Origin: RGIG5579 sp045601445
GTDB taxonomy: Bacteria > Bacillota > Clostridia > Oscillospirales > SIG627
NCBI GenBank assembly: GCA_045601445.1
Contig: JAZRZQ010000120.1
Coordinates: 1 to 14,092 of the forward strand
Direction of reading: 5' to 3'
Length of the DNA stretch: 14,092 nucleotides
The notes beneath the pieces were generated by a model. The model saw nothing but the letters and a program-made list of their open reading frames with translations. It made no database searches and had not been told where the DNA came from. Of the stretch, positions 1 to 4,968 are shown piece by piece (the first letter of the stretch is position 1; each line of letters starts with the position of its first letter). The position numbers and the translations under genes were made by a program.

Positions 1-1
1 T

Positions 2-52
2 CGTCGAATGGCTGATAAAAAGAAGGCCGTTTCCCGCGGAAACGTAATTTAA
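2..52 (+). CDS. Possible 3' end of an upstream gene (partial, unidentified)
   Basis: The first 50 bases may hold the tail of a gene that begins before the window. Two plus-strand frames are open from the edge. One ends at a TAA at 50-52 with a basic tail (RRMADKKKAVSRGNVI). The other ends at a TAA at 45-47 (VEWLIKRRPFPAET). The sequence does not decide between them, and neither tail is recognisable. The next gene starts only 19-24 bases later with no terminator between, so cotranscription is likely. Low confidence. Confidence 0.3.
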   Translation, partial: RRMADKKKAVSRGNVI

Positions 53-71
53 TCAAAGAGAGGTTCAATTT

Positions 72-1202
72 GTGAACGTAAACGAATTTGTTAAACAGCA
101 TCAAGATGAGGTGCTTCGTGTTCTTCGCCTTCTTTGTGCCATTCCCGCTCCCTCGGGGATGGAAGAAAAGCGCGCCGAGTTTTGCAAGCAGTATCTGGAG
201 GAGCTCGGAGCAAAGGGCGTCTATATTGATTCGGCGCTGAACGTCATTTACCCTTATGCCTGTGACTCCGGCGAGGATCTGACCGTCGTCGTGGCGCATA
301 CCGATACCGTTTTCCCCGACCTCGAGCCGATGCCCTATACGGAAACCGAGGAGTCCATCACCTGCCCCGGTGTCGGTGACGATACGGCAAGCGTGGCGGT
401 GCTGCTTCAGGTGATCCGCTATTTCGTTACACACCGTCCCGAAACAAACGGCGGCGTACTCTTCGTTCTTAACTCCTGCGAGGAAGGACTTGGTAATCTA
501 AAAGGAACAAGACAGCTATTCGCCGATTTCGAAGGAAGAATCAAACAGTTTCTTTCCTTTGATGCCAAGATCGAATCGTTTGTCGTTCGCTGTGTCGGTT
601 CTCACCGCTATCGCGTCACGCTTCGCACCGAGGGCGGCCATTCCTTCTGCGCGTTCGGCAATCGAAACGCGATCGCGGAATTGGCCAAGATCGCCTGCCA
701 AATCTACGAGATCGAGGTTCCCAAGATCGGCTCTTCCCGCACGACCTATAATATTGGCTCGATCAGCGGCGGTACCAGCGTCAATACGATTGCGCAGAAT
801 GCCGAAATGCTTTGCGAGTACCGCTCCGATTCCTTGGCTTGTCTTCAGGAAATGGAGAAAAAATTCTTTGCTATTTTTGCGAAAGCAAAGGAGCAGGGCT
901 TGGATCTTGAAGTTGATCGGATCGGTGAGCGTCCGTGTATGGGCGACGTTGATCTCGATAAGATCGAAAAAATGGTTGAGATCTGCAAGCAGATCGTAGA
1001 GCCGCGCATTCCATCGGAAGTTAAAACCGGCTCCGGCTCGACCGACTGCAACATTCCGCTCTCTCTCGGAATTCCTGCGCTCTGCATCGGTGTTTACCGT
1101 GGCGTGGGAGCACACACGCGCACCGAAACCGTTTATAAGGATTCCTTGCCGCTCGGCTTGGAGATCGGTATTCGTTGTGTCGTCGCGCTGGCGCAAGCAT
1201 AA
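72..1202 (+). CDS. M20-family zinc metallopeptidase / amidohydrolase (PepT-like)
   Basis: A 376-residue cytosolic metallohydrolase of the M20/M25/M40 peptidase family, which cleaves short peptides or N-acyl amino acids using two metal ions. The family signature is complete: H76-T-D78, the bridging pair D103-D104 in GVGDD, C-E137-E138-G with the general base and a ligand, D164 in FDAK, and a final H348 in GAHTRTE. The dimerisation (lid) domain carries GGH190. There is no signal peptide or membrane segment. The start is a GTG at 72, chosen because AAAGAGAGG (55-63) lies 8 nt upstream. A strong terminator follows the stop by 8 nt. The exact substrate cannot be read from sequence. Peptidase T-like tripeptidase is the nearest label, but a dipeptidase or acylase is possible. 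Confidence 0.9.
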   Translation: MNVNEFVKQHQDEVLRVLRLLCAIPAPSGMEEKRAEFCKQYLEELGAKGVYIDSALNVIYPYACDSGEDLTVVVAHTDTVFPDLEPMPYTETEESITCPGVGDDTASVAVLLQVIRYFVTHRPETNGGVLFVLNSCEEGLGNLKGTRQLFADFEGRIKQFLSFDAKIESFVVRCVGSHRYRVTLRTEGGHSFCAFGNRNAIAELAKIACQIYEIEVPKIGSSRTTYNIGSISGGTSVNTIAQNAEMLCEYRSDSLACLQEMEKKFFAIFAKAKEQGLDLEVDRIGERPCMGDVDLDKIEKMVEICKQIVEPRIPSEVKTGSGSTDCNIPLSLGIPALCIGVYRGVGAHTRTETVYKDSLPLGLEIGIRCVVALAQA

Positions 1203-1209
1203 TCTCACA

Positions 1210-1251
1210 AAAGCCCTGCAGGATTTTTCTTGCAGGGCTTTCGCTTTTTTT
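1210..1251 (+). terminator. Intrinsic terminator of the M20 peptidase gene
   Basis: A perfect 10-bp stem, AAGCCCTGCA (1211-1220) with TGCAGGGCTT (1231-1240), has a 10-nt loop and is followed by TCGCTTTTTTT. It separates the peptidase gene from the tRNA promoter 13 nt downstream. Confidence 0.92.
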
Positions 1252-1263
1252 CAAAAAAGACTC

Positions 1264-1292
1264 TTGACATTCTTTGGGATTGATGATATACT
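1264..1292 (+). promoter_or_regulatory. Sigma-A-type promoter of the tRNA cluster
   Basis: A perfect -35 TTGACA (1264-1269) and a near-perfect -10 TATACT (1287-1292) are separated by the ideal 17 nt. Initiation would fall near 1299, about 20 nt before tRNA-Phe. This strength is expected for a stable-RNA promoter. Confidence 0.9.
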
Positions 1293-1318
1293 AACCGAGT
1301 CGCAAGTAAGAGGGATTT

Positions 1319-1394
1319 GCCTCTGTAGCTCAGTTGGTAGAGCAGGGGACTGAAAATCCCCGTGTCGTTGGTTCGATTCCGACCGGAGGCACCA
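1319..1394 (+). tRNA. tRNA-Phe (anticodon GAA)
   Basis: A 76-nt cloverleaf. The acceptor arm GCCTCTG pairs with CGGAGGC (one G·U pair), the D arm is GCTC/GAGC, and the anticodon stem GGGGA/TCCCC encloses loop CTGAAAA with anticodon GAA. The T arm is GTTGG/CCGAC with TTCGATT. Discriminator A and an encoded CCA end the gene. It is first of three tRNA genes behind one promoter. Confidence 0.97.
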
Positions 1395-1412
1395 TTATTT
1401 GCAAACCCACCT

Positions 1413-1488
1413 GCGGATTTAGCTCATTTGGTAGAGCGCGACCTTGCCAAGGTCGAGGTGGCGGGTTCGAGCCCCGTAATCCGCTCCA
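1413..1488 (+). tRNA. tRNA-Gly (anticodon GCC)
   Basis: A 76-nt cloverleaf. The acceptor arm GCGGATT pairs perfectly with AATCCGC. The anticodon stem CGACC/GGTCG encloses TTGCCAA with anticodon GCC. The T arm is GCGGG/CCCGT with TTCGAGC. Discriminator T and an encoded CCA follow. It lies 18 nt after tRNA-Phe and 3 nt before tRNA-Asp. Confidence 0.97.
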
Positions 1489-1491
1489 TTT

Positions 1492-1568
1492 GGCCTGGTA
1501 GTTCAGTTGGTTAGAACGCTAGCCTGTCACGCTAGAGGTCAGGGGTTCGAGCCCCCTTCAGGTCGCCA
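1492..1568 (+). tRNA. tRNA-Asp (anticodon GTC)
   Basis: A 77-nt cloverleaf. The anticodon stem CTAGC/GCTAG encloses CTGTCAC with anticodon GTC. The acceptor GGCCTGG pairs with TCAGGTC through two G·U pairs. The T stem AGGGG/CCCCT is intact. Discriminator G, the usual identity base for tRNA-Asp, and an encoded CCA end the gene. It begins 3 nt after tRNA-Gly and runs directly into the terminator stem. Its charging enzyme, AspS, is encoded at 4969-6741. Confidence 0.97.
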
Positions 1569-1606
1569 ACAAAAGCACTTGCGAGAGCAAGTGCTTTTGT
1601 TTTCTC
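1569..1606 (+). terminator. Intrinsic terminator of the tRNA cluster
   Basis: A perfect 14-bp stem, ACAAAAGCACTTGC (1569-1582) with GCAAGTGCTTTTGT (1587-1600), is closed by a GAGA tetraloop. A T-rich tail (TTTTGTTTTCTC) overlaps and follows the stem. It starts on the base after the tRNA-Asp CCA end. Confidence 0.92.
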
Positions 1607-1630
1607 AATTCGTTTCGAAAGGACGTACGG

Positions 1631-2311
1631 ATGAAGATCATTGCGCGTATTCACAGCGATTTTCCAAGCAAATTCGGGATTCCGCGTCAAAGCGGACTTT
1701 TGGATACTCTGGAAAGTCGCATCGTATTTGAAAAAGAGTTTCAAAACCCCGATTATCTTCGCGGTATTGAGGACTTTTCTCATCTCTGGCTGTTGTGGTG
1801 CTTTTCCGAAAATGAAAACGAGGGACATTCTCCGACCGTCAGACCCCCTCGCTTGGGCGGTAACCGTCGCGTCGGCGTCTTTGCGACCAGGTCACCGTTT
1901 CGCCCGAATCCGATCGGTCTTTCCTGCGTTCGCTTGCTCCGCGTTGAGAAAACGTCAAACGGGCTTTGCTTGGTTGTCAGCGGCGCTGACCTGATGGACG
2001 GTACTCCGATCTATGATATCAAGCCCTACCTATCTTTTTCTGACGCACACCCCGAAGCCGTCGGAGGCTTTGCCGACGAACATCTTTCCGATGCGCTCAG
2101 CGTGCGTTGCGACTCTGCGCTGTTATCAAAGCTTCCCGAGGATAAACAAGAGGCCGTGCTCGAGATCCTTCGGCAAGATCCACGCCCCTCGTATCATCAC
2201 GATCCGAACCGTTTGTACGGCTTTTCCTTTTCCGATTTTGAGATCCGCTTTACCGTCTGCGACTCGGTCGCTACGGTCTGCAGCATCGAAAAAAGAAACG
2301 CAGTCGAATAA
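1631..2311 (+). CDS. trmO: tRNA (N6-threonylcarbamoyladenosine37-N6)-methyltransferase TrmO
   Basis: A 226-residue SAM-dependent enzyme that methylates t6A37 to m6t6A, in E. coli on threonine tRNAs, tuning decoding. Family motifs are clear: SHLWLLW at about 50-56, FATRSPFRPNPIGLS at 84-98 in the SAM-binding beta-barrel, DGTPIYDIKPY at 123-133, and the C-terminal QDPRPSY at 182-188. Length matches the YaeB/TsaA family. The ATG at 1631 follows GAAAGGA (1617-1623) by 7 nt. It lies 24 nt past the tRNA terminator, and no separate promoter is evident. None of the three adjacent tRNAs (Phe, Gly, Asp) reads ANN codons, so they are not expected substrates. Its last codons lie inside the downstream terminator stem. 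Confidence 0.95.
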   Translation: MKIIARIHSDFPSKFGIPRQSGLLDTLESRIVFEKEFQNPDYLRGIEDFSHLWLLWCFSENENEGHSPTVRPPRLGGNRRVGVFATRSPFRPNPIGLSCVRLLRVEKTSNGLCLVVSGADLMDGTPIYDIKPYLSFSDAHPEAVGGFADEHLSDALSVRCDSALLSKLPEDKQEAVLEILRQDPRPSYHHDPNRLYGFSFSDFEIRFTVCDSVATVCSIEKRNAVE

Positions 2312-2329
2312 GACTGCGTTTCTTTTTTT
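2292..2329 (+). terminator. Bidirectional terminator between trmO and metK
   Basis: A perfect 14-bp stem, AAAGAAACGCAGTC (2292-2305) with GACTGCGTTTCTTT (2312-2325), has loop GAATAA containing most of the trmO stop region. T-runs lie on both strands: TTTCTTTTTTT after it on the plus strand, and TTTTTTC on the minus strand. It can therefore end both trmO and the convergent metK. The left arm is also the last codons of trmO. Confidence 0.9.
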
Positions 2330-2340
2330 CGTTCTTTTGT

Positions 2341-3474
2341 TCAGAGCAGAGCCTTGAGCTTTTCCGCCAGATCGGTCTTTTCCCAAGGCGCATTCAGCTC
2401 CTCACGGCCCATGTGACCGTAGGAAGCGAGCGGCTTGTAGATGGGGCGGCGCAGATCAAGCGTGCGAATGATACCCTTTGGGGTCAGATCAACGAGTCCT
2501 CTGAGCTGAGCTGCAATCACGTCGTCAGCGAGCTTGCCCGTTCCAAAGGTCTCAACCAAAACAGAGGTCGGCTCGGCAACGCCGATCGCGTAGGAGATTT
2601 GTACCTCACAGCGAGAAGCGAGTCCCGCCGCGACGACGTTCTTGGCTAAATAGCGTGCGGCGTACGAGGCGCTGCGGTCAACCTTGGTCGGATCTTTGCC
2701 GGAGAAGGCACCGCCGCCGTGGCGCGAGTAACCGCCGTAAGTATCCACGATGATCTTTCTTCCGGTCAAGCCGCTATCGCCCTGCGGTCCACCAACGACG
2801 AAGCGACCCGTGGGATTGACGTAAATTTTTGTGTCCGCATCGATCCATTTCGGGTCGATCGTGGACTCAATGACGTGACGGATGACGTCCTTGCGGATGG
2901 TTTCTTGGTCAACGTCGGCGCTGTGCTGGGAAGAAATGACGATCGTTTCGATTCTGCGCGGCGTTCCGTTTTCGTATTCGACCGTAACCTGCGTTTTTCC
3001 GTCGGGACGGAGGTAGGGGAGAATGCCGCTCTTTCTCACCGCCGTCAGGGTTTTGGCCAAGGCGTGCGCCAAAGAGATGGGAAGGGGCATCAGCTCGGGA
3101 GTCTCATCGCAGGCATAGCCGAACATCATACCCTGATCTCCCGCACCGTCGGCGTCAACGCCCATAGCAATATCGGGAGACTGCGTATGGGCCGAGCTGA
3201 TAACGGCACAGGTGTCGCAATCAAAGCCGAACTTGGCGCGGTCATAGCCGATCTCGCGGATCGTTTCCCGCACCAAGTGCTGAAAATCGACCGATGCCGA
3301 GGTGGTGATTTCACCCATGACCAGAACAAGCCCCGTCGTGACCGCCGTTTCACAGGCAACTCTTGCCATCGGATCTTGTCTTAAAATTTCGTCAAGAACC
3401 GCGTCGGAGATCTGATCGCAGATCTTATCGGGATGTCCCTCGGTGACGGATTCGGAAGTAAAGAATTGTTTCAT
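2341..3474 (-). CDS. metK: S-adenosylmethionine synthetase
   Basis: Methionine adenosyltransferase makes SAM from methionine and ATP as a cytosolic tetramer. At 377 residues it is slightly short for the family (about 380-400) but complete. Visible signatures are GHPDK at 13-17 near the N-terminus, GAGDQG at 110-115 (the conserved ATP-site motif), and the P-loop-like GGGAFSGKDPTKVDRS at 253-268. The ATG follows AGAGG (complement of 3482-3486) by 7 nt. It is a single-gene unit: its own promoter lies at 3510-3538, and it ends at the terminator shared with trmO. The predicted leader is only about 29 nt, leaving no room for a SAM riboswitch. The product supplies the methyl donor for TrmO, among many others. 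Confidence 0.98.
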   Translation of the reverse strand: MKQFFTSESVTEGHPDKICDQISDAVLDEILRQDPMARVACETAVTTGLVLVMGEITTSASVDFQHLVRETIREIGYDRAKFGFDCDTCAVISSAHTQSPDIAMGVDADGAGDQGMMFGYACDETPELMPLPISLAHALAKTLTAVRKSGILPYLRPDGKTQVTVEYENGTPRRIETIVISSQHSADVDQETIRKDVIRHVIESTIDPKWIDADTKIYVNPTGRFVVGGPQGDSGLTGRKIIVDTYGGYSRHGGGAFSGKDPTKVDRSASYAARYLAKNVVAAGLASRCEVQISYAIGVAEPTSVLVETFGTGKLADDVIAAQLRGLVDLTPKGIIRTLDLRRPIYKPLASYGHMGREELNAPWEKTDLAEKLKALL

Positions 3475-3509
3475 TGAAATACCTCTGCAACAATTTAGAT
3501 AATCAACTC

Positions 3510-3538
3510 ATTATACACTTATGTCGCAGAAAAATCAA
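3510..3538 (-). promoter_or_regulatory. Promoter of metK
   Basis: On the minus strand a consensus -10 TATAAT (complement of 3510-3515) lies 17 nt from a -35-like TTGATT (complement of 3533-3538, 4 of 6 consensus). Initiation would fall near 3503, giving a leader of about 29 nt that carries the AGAGG ribosome binding site. Confidence 0.75.
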
Positions 3539-3564
3539 TAGAAACGGCGCAAAAAGTCGAAAGC

Positions 3565-3641
3565 GCACTTTTCATGACTGGGTGAACCTCAAGTGCTTAT
3601 TTTGCTTGTCAAAAAATGGATGAAATATCTGTGAAAAGTGC
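3565..3641. repeat. Long-range 10-bp inverted repeat in the metK-minD intergenic region
   Basis: GCACTTTTCA (3565-3574) recurs as its exact reverse complement TGAAAAGTGC (3632-3641), with 57 nt between the arms. Both arms lie between the two divergent -35 boxes. It could be a pair of sites for a dimeric regulator. No matching protein is apparent and chance is possible in this A/T-rich stretch. Confidence 0.4.
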
Positions 3642-3660
3642 CGAAATAGGGCTGAAAATA

Positions 3661-3689
3661 TTGACGGCGCTTGTGTTTTGTGATACAAT
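3661..3689 (+). promoter_or_regulatory. Promoter of the minD-aspS-ABC transcription unit
   Basis: The -35 TTGACG (3661-3666) and -10 TACAAT (3684-3689) are 17 nt apart. A TG one base before the -10 (TGA-TACAAT) makes an extended -10. Initiation would fall near 3696. This is the only convincing promoter seen for the seven genes up to 11699. Confidence 0.82.
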
Positions 3690-3698
3690 CAATTGATT
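3687..3698. promoter_or_regulatory. 12-bp palindrome over the minD promoter -10 / start point
   Basis: AATCAATTGATT is a perfect palindrome covering the last bases of the -10 and the expected start point, the usual place for a repressor operator. Half-site-like AATCAA also occurs at 3501-3506 and within the metK -35 (3533-3538). An operator role is inference. A/T-rich palindromes of this length can arise by chance. Confidence 0.35.
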
Positions 3699-3720
3699 AT
3701 GAAAATCGATCGCTTTGGTC

Positions 3721-3728
3721 AGAAGGAG
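3721..3728 (+). promoter_or_regulatory. Ribosome binding site fixing the TTG start of minD
   Basis: AGAAGGAG lies 6 nt before the TTG at 3735. The downstream frame immediately reads MGKIIVVTSLKGG, the normal beginning of a MinD protein, so TTG is the real start. Confidence 0.85.
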
Positions 3729-3734
3729 TAAGCC

Positions 3735-4511
3735 TTGGGAAAAATTATTGTGGTGACCAGCTTAAAGGGCGGCGTCGGCAAAACCGTTTTTTCCGCTGGT
3801 GCTTCCTTGGAGCTTGCCCGTAGAGGTCAGCGCGTTTTGGCTGTCGATATGGACCTTGGAACGGGTGGTCTTGATATTGCCATGGGCAGGGAAGACACCG
3901 TCGCTTTTACGCTGATCGATCTTCTAACCGGCATTGTCTCTGTTGAGAAGGCGCTCGTCCCCGGCGACGACGGCGTGTACTTTTTGGCTTCTCCCGTCTT
4001 TTTCAATGAGTCCTGTCTGGATTCGGTAACGCAGGAGAATTTCAATCGCCTGCTTATGTATTTCAAAGAAACCTTTGACTACATTCTGTTTGATATGCCT
4101 GCCGGTGGCGGTGTGGCCTTTCATTTTTTCGAGGAATCCGGCCTTGTGGATCAGACCGTGCTTGTCACCACCTCGGCGCCCACGGCTGTTCGTGCCGCCG
4201 AGCGCTGTGCGATGCGTCTGCGTGAGCCGGAAAAGCTAAAGCTTCTTCTCAACGGATACCGCTTCCACCGTCCCGATGACAATTCGTTCGGTATTGTTGA
4301 GGTGATACACCGCACCAGCGTGCCGATCATCGGTGTTGTCCCGTTTGATTCCGTCGCCGATCGGGCACTGACCCGCGGAATTCCCTTAACGGGTCTGAAA
4401 AAGAGTGTCGGAGGCAGAGCCATTTCCAACGTGGTCTCCCGTCTGACGGAGCAGTCCGTTCCCTTGCTCGACGGGGTGCTGAAAAAGAAAAAACGCATTC
4501 GCTTTTATTGA
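3735..4511 (+). CDS. MinD/ParA-family ATPase (MinD-like)
   Basis: A 258-residue deviant-Walker ATPase resembling MinD, which dimerises on ATP at the membrane and positions division proteins. It has the deviant Walker A KGGVGKT at 11-17 (signature K11, K16, T17), switch I VDMDLGTGGLD at 37-47 (D38, D40), Walker B ILFDMPAG at 117-124 with D120, and LLN173 near the base-binding region. These numbers equal those I recall for E. coli MinD. Two departures are visible: the conserved GLRNLD segment reads GTGGLD here, and the C-terminus is unusually basic (KKKKRIRFY) where MinD has an amphipathic membrane helix. No minC or minE is adjacent. It starts at TTG behind AGAAGGAG and opens a long operon. Septum-site MinD is the closest match, but another MinD-type cargo ATPase cannot be excluded. 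Confidence 0.85.
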   Translation: MGKIIVVTSLKGGVGKTVFSAGASLELARRGQRVLAVDMDLGTGGLDIAMGREDTVAFTLIDLLTGIVSVEKALVPGDDGVYFLASPVFFNESCLDSVTQENFNRLLMYFKETFDYILFDMPAGGGVAFHFFEESGLVDQTVLVTTSAPTAVRAAERCAMRLREPEKLKLLLNGYRFHRPDDNSFGIVEVIHRTSVPIIGVVPFDSVADRALTRGIPLTGLKKSVGGRAISNVVSRLTEQSVPLLDGVLKKKKRIRFY

Positions 4512-4525
4512 TGGATACTGAATAC

Positions 4526-4530
4526 GGAGG
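4526..4530 (+). promoter_or_regulatory. Ribosome binding site choosing the mgsA-like start
   Basis: GGAGG lies 7 nt before the ATG at 4538. In-frame starts at 4508 (TTG) and 4511 (ATG, overlapping the minD stop) lack a Shine-Dalgarno sequence and would add residues absent from the MgsA family. The 4538 start is therefore preferred. Confidence 0.85.
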
Positions 4531-4537
4531 TAGAATA

Positions 4538-4933
4538 ATGCAGATCGCTTTGATTGCACAAGACGACAAAAAAGAATTGATGACCGAGCTTTGTATTGCT
4601 TATTGCGGAATTTTGGCGAAGCACACCCTGTCCGCAACTTCTACAACCGGAAGATTTATTGCTGAAAACACGGGGCTTCAGGTGGAGCTTCTTTTAAACG
4701 GTTCTCACGGCGGCATTCAACAAATTGCCTCTCGCATCGCTTACGGAGAGGTTGACGTGCTGTTGTATTTTCGCTCTTCCTACACGACCGAGGGCTACGA
4801 CGAGAGCGATGCCGATTTGATCCGTCTTTGCGACAGTTACAACGTGCCTCTTGCCACCAATTTGGCGACGGCCGAGGCAATCATTCTCGCCCTCGATCGG
4901 GGAGACCTTGATTGGCGGGAAAATATGCGTTAA
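4538..4933 (+). CDS. Methylglyoxal synthase-like protein, catalytic residues replaced
   Basis: A 131-residue single-domain protein with the MGS-like fold. Methylglyoxal synthase converts dihydroxyacetone phosphate to methylglyoxal and phosphate. It aligns without gaps to E. coli MgsA as I recall it (offset 11), sharing TSTTG at 34-38 (phosphate-loop T34, T36, T37), NG-x-x-GG-x-QQ at 54-62, IRLCD at 95-99 and PLATN at 104-108. The active-site positions differ: Asp71 is I60, His19 is Q8, Asp91 is S80, His98 is Y87 and Asp101 is S90. Only Asp20 (D9) remains. Catalysis is therefore unlikely, while binding of a phosphate ligand is plausible, as in the MGS-like regulatory domain of carbamoyl phosphate synthetase. 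It lies 26 nt after minD and 35 nt before aspS, in the same operon. The frame is intact, with no sign of decay. Confidence 0.85.
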   Translation: MQIALIAQDDKKELMTELCIAYCGILAKHTLSATSTTGRFIAENTGLQVELLLNGSHGGIQQIASRIAYGEVDVLLYFRSSYTTEGYDESDADLIRLCDSYNVPLATNLATAEAIILALDRGDLDWRENMR

Positions 4934-4956
4934 AAAACATTCGAAAGAAAAACGAT

Positions 4957-4961
4957 AAGGA
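4957..4961 (+). promoter_or_regulatory. Ribosome binding site choosing the aspS start
   Basis: AAGGA lies 7 nt before the ATG at 4969. The frame is open back to 4912, inside the preceding gene, but the 4969 start gives the usual AspRS N-terminus (MLRTNYCAEF) and a length of 590, so it is preferred. Confidence 0.85.
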
Positions 4962-4968
4962 ATCTGAT

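Noticed and set aside
1319..1568. The tRNA cluster as an integration site for a mobile element
   Set aside because: No integrase gene, no repeated tRNA 3' end elsewhere in the window, and the flanking genes are ordinary chromosomal ones.
3699..3731. A 10-residue leader frame (MKIDRFGQKE) between the minD promoter and the minD start, overlapping its ribosome binding site
   Set aside because: It starts about 3 nt after the predicted start point with no ribosome binding site, and has no runs of one amino acid or attenuator stems. A frame this short is expected by chance.
4508..4537. Upstream in-frame starts for the mgsA-like gene (TTG 4508, ATG 4511 overlapping the minD stop)
   Set aside because: Neither has a ribosome binding site, and both add an N-terminal stretch unlike MgsA. 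GGAGG at 4526-4530 points to the ATG at 4538.
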